Shown: one piece after another, positions 5,925 to 6,038 of the stretch
Numbering within the stretch: position 1 is the stretch's first letter
How the letters are laid out: each line of letters begins with the position of its first letter
DNA from: Verrucomicrobiota bacterium
Lineage (GTDB): Bacteria > Verrucomicrobiota > Verrucomicrobiia > Chthoniobacterales > UBA10450
Assembly (NCBI GenBank): GCA_003217965.1
Contig: QHNB01000003.1
Span: 1 to 6,038, forward strand
Reading direction: 5' to 3'
DNA length: 6,038 bases
Position numbers and translations under genes: made by a program
Notes under the pieces: model-generated
The model's input: the letters and a program-made list of their open reading frames with translations, nothing else
Database searches by the model: none
Told to the model about the DNA's origin: nothing

Positions 5925-6038
5925 TATTCAAATCTGGATTTTGCCTTTTCGCCTTCCAGTTTACTGCGTTCATCCGCATTGACGGGGATACAAGCGGCGT
6001 TGACCATTGCCACATGCCGCCGCTGACTTACGCGAACT
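5924..6038 (-). CDS. possible C-terminal end of a minus-strand gene (partial)
   Basis: Reading the minus strand from the right edge, one frame is open for 37 codons to TAA at 5926-5924. It gives a hydrophilic tail with 'MVNAACIPVNADERSKLEGE' and ends 'KAKSRFE'. The composition looks protein-like, and an inverted repeat follows the stop at once, which fits a gene end. It is too short to assign a family, and an open frame of this length is expected by chance fairly often. No function is proposed. Confidence 0.25.
   Translation of the reverse strand, partial: VRVSQRRHVAMVNAACIPVNADERSKLEGEKAKSRFE

Larger units (their letters stand above)
5628..6038. other. gene-poor 411-base region downstream of the oxygenase
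   Basis: I see no confident gene here. It holds a weak hairpin after the oxygenase stop (5640-5659), a palindromic repeat (5759-5823), a purine/pyrimidine-rich hairpin (5877-5924) and a possible minus-strand gene end (5924-6038). An open minus-strand frame at 5824-6015 has no family resemblance and is judged spurious. Confidence 0.6.

Overview
The window reads as a chromosomal stretch from a soil-type bacterium of the Verrucomicrobiota or, less likely, the Acidobacteriota. The signs are tandem FtsX/MacB-type permeases of the 'acidobacterial duplicated orphan permease' (ADOP) kind paired with a PadR regulator, a gene resembling DUF5069, and GC-rich palindromic intergenic repeats. This placement rests on gene content recalled from known families and was not tested by a search. 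All confident genes lie on the + strand.

Left part (1-3606): the window opens inside the 3' end of one ADOP permease gene (1-546). After a 108-base gap comes a PadR regulator (655-1014), which overlaps by 8 bases a second ADOP permease (1007-3606). The second permease is broken near 1841-1850. The reading frame changes there, and a periplasmic segment that family members normally carry is missing. This leaves a 280-aa N-terminal piece and a 586-aa C-terminal piece joined by an ATGA stop/start overlap.

Middle (3607-4463): a 181-base spacer with a weak hairpin and a short direct repeat leads to a small gene resembling the DUF5069 family. It is also frame-broken, at 3824-3827, most simply by a deletion of about 26 bases. 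The next 258 bases hold no gene but carry palindromic GC-rich repeat units.

Right part (4464-6038): an apparently intact Rieske non-heme iron oxygenase alpha subunit (4464-5627) has all iron ligands and a glutamate at the usual bridging-aspartate position, as in oxygenases acting on quaternary ammonium compounds. No reductase or ferredoxin partner lies in the window. The last 411 bases are mostly non-coding, with a second copy of the palindromic repeat, a purine/pyrimidine-rich hairpin, and possibly the last 37 codons of a minus-strand gene that enters from the right edge.

The permease/PadR block is one regulatory and membrane unit, probably an export or cell-envelope function of unknown substrate. 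The DUF5069-like gene and the oxygenase look functionally unrelated to it and to each other. I found no convincing new multi-gene system. The most notable signals are the two frame-breaking deletions in neighbouring genes, the possible leaderless and self-regulated PadR start, and the repeats on both sides of the oxygenase gene.
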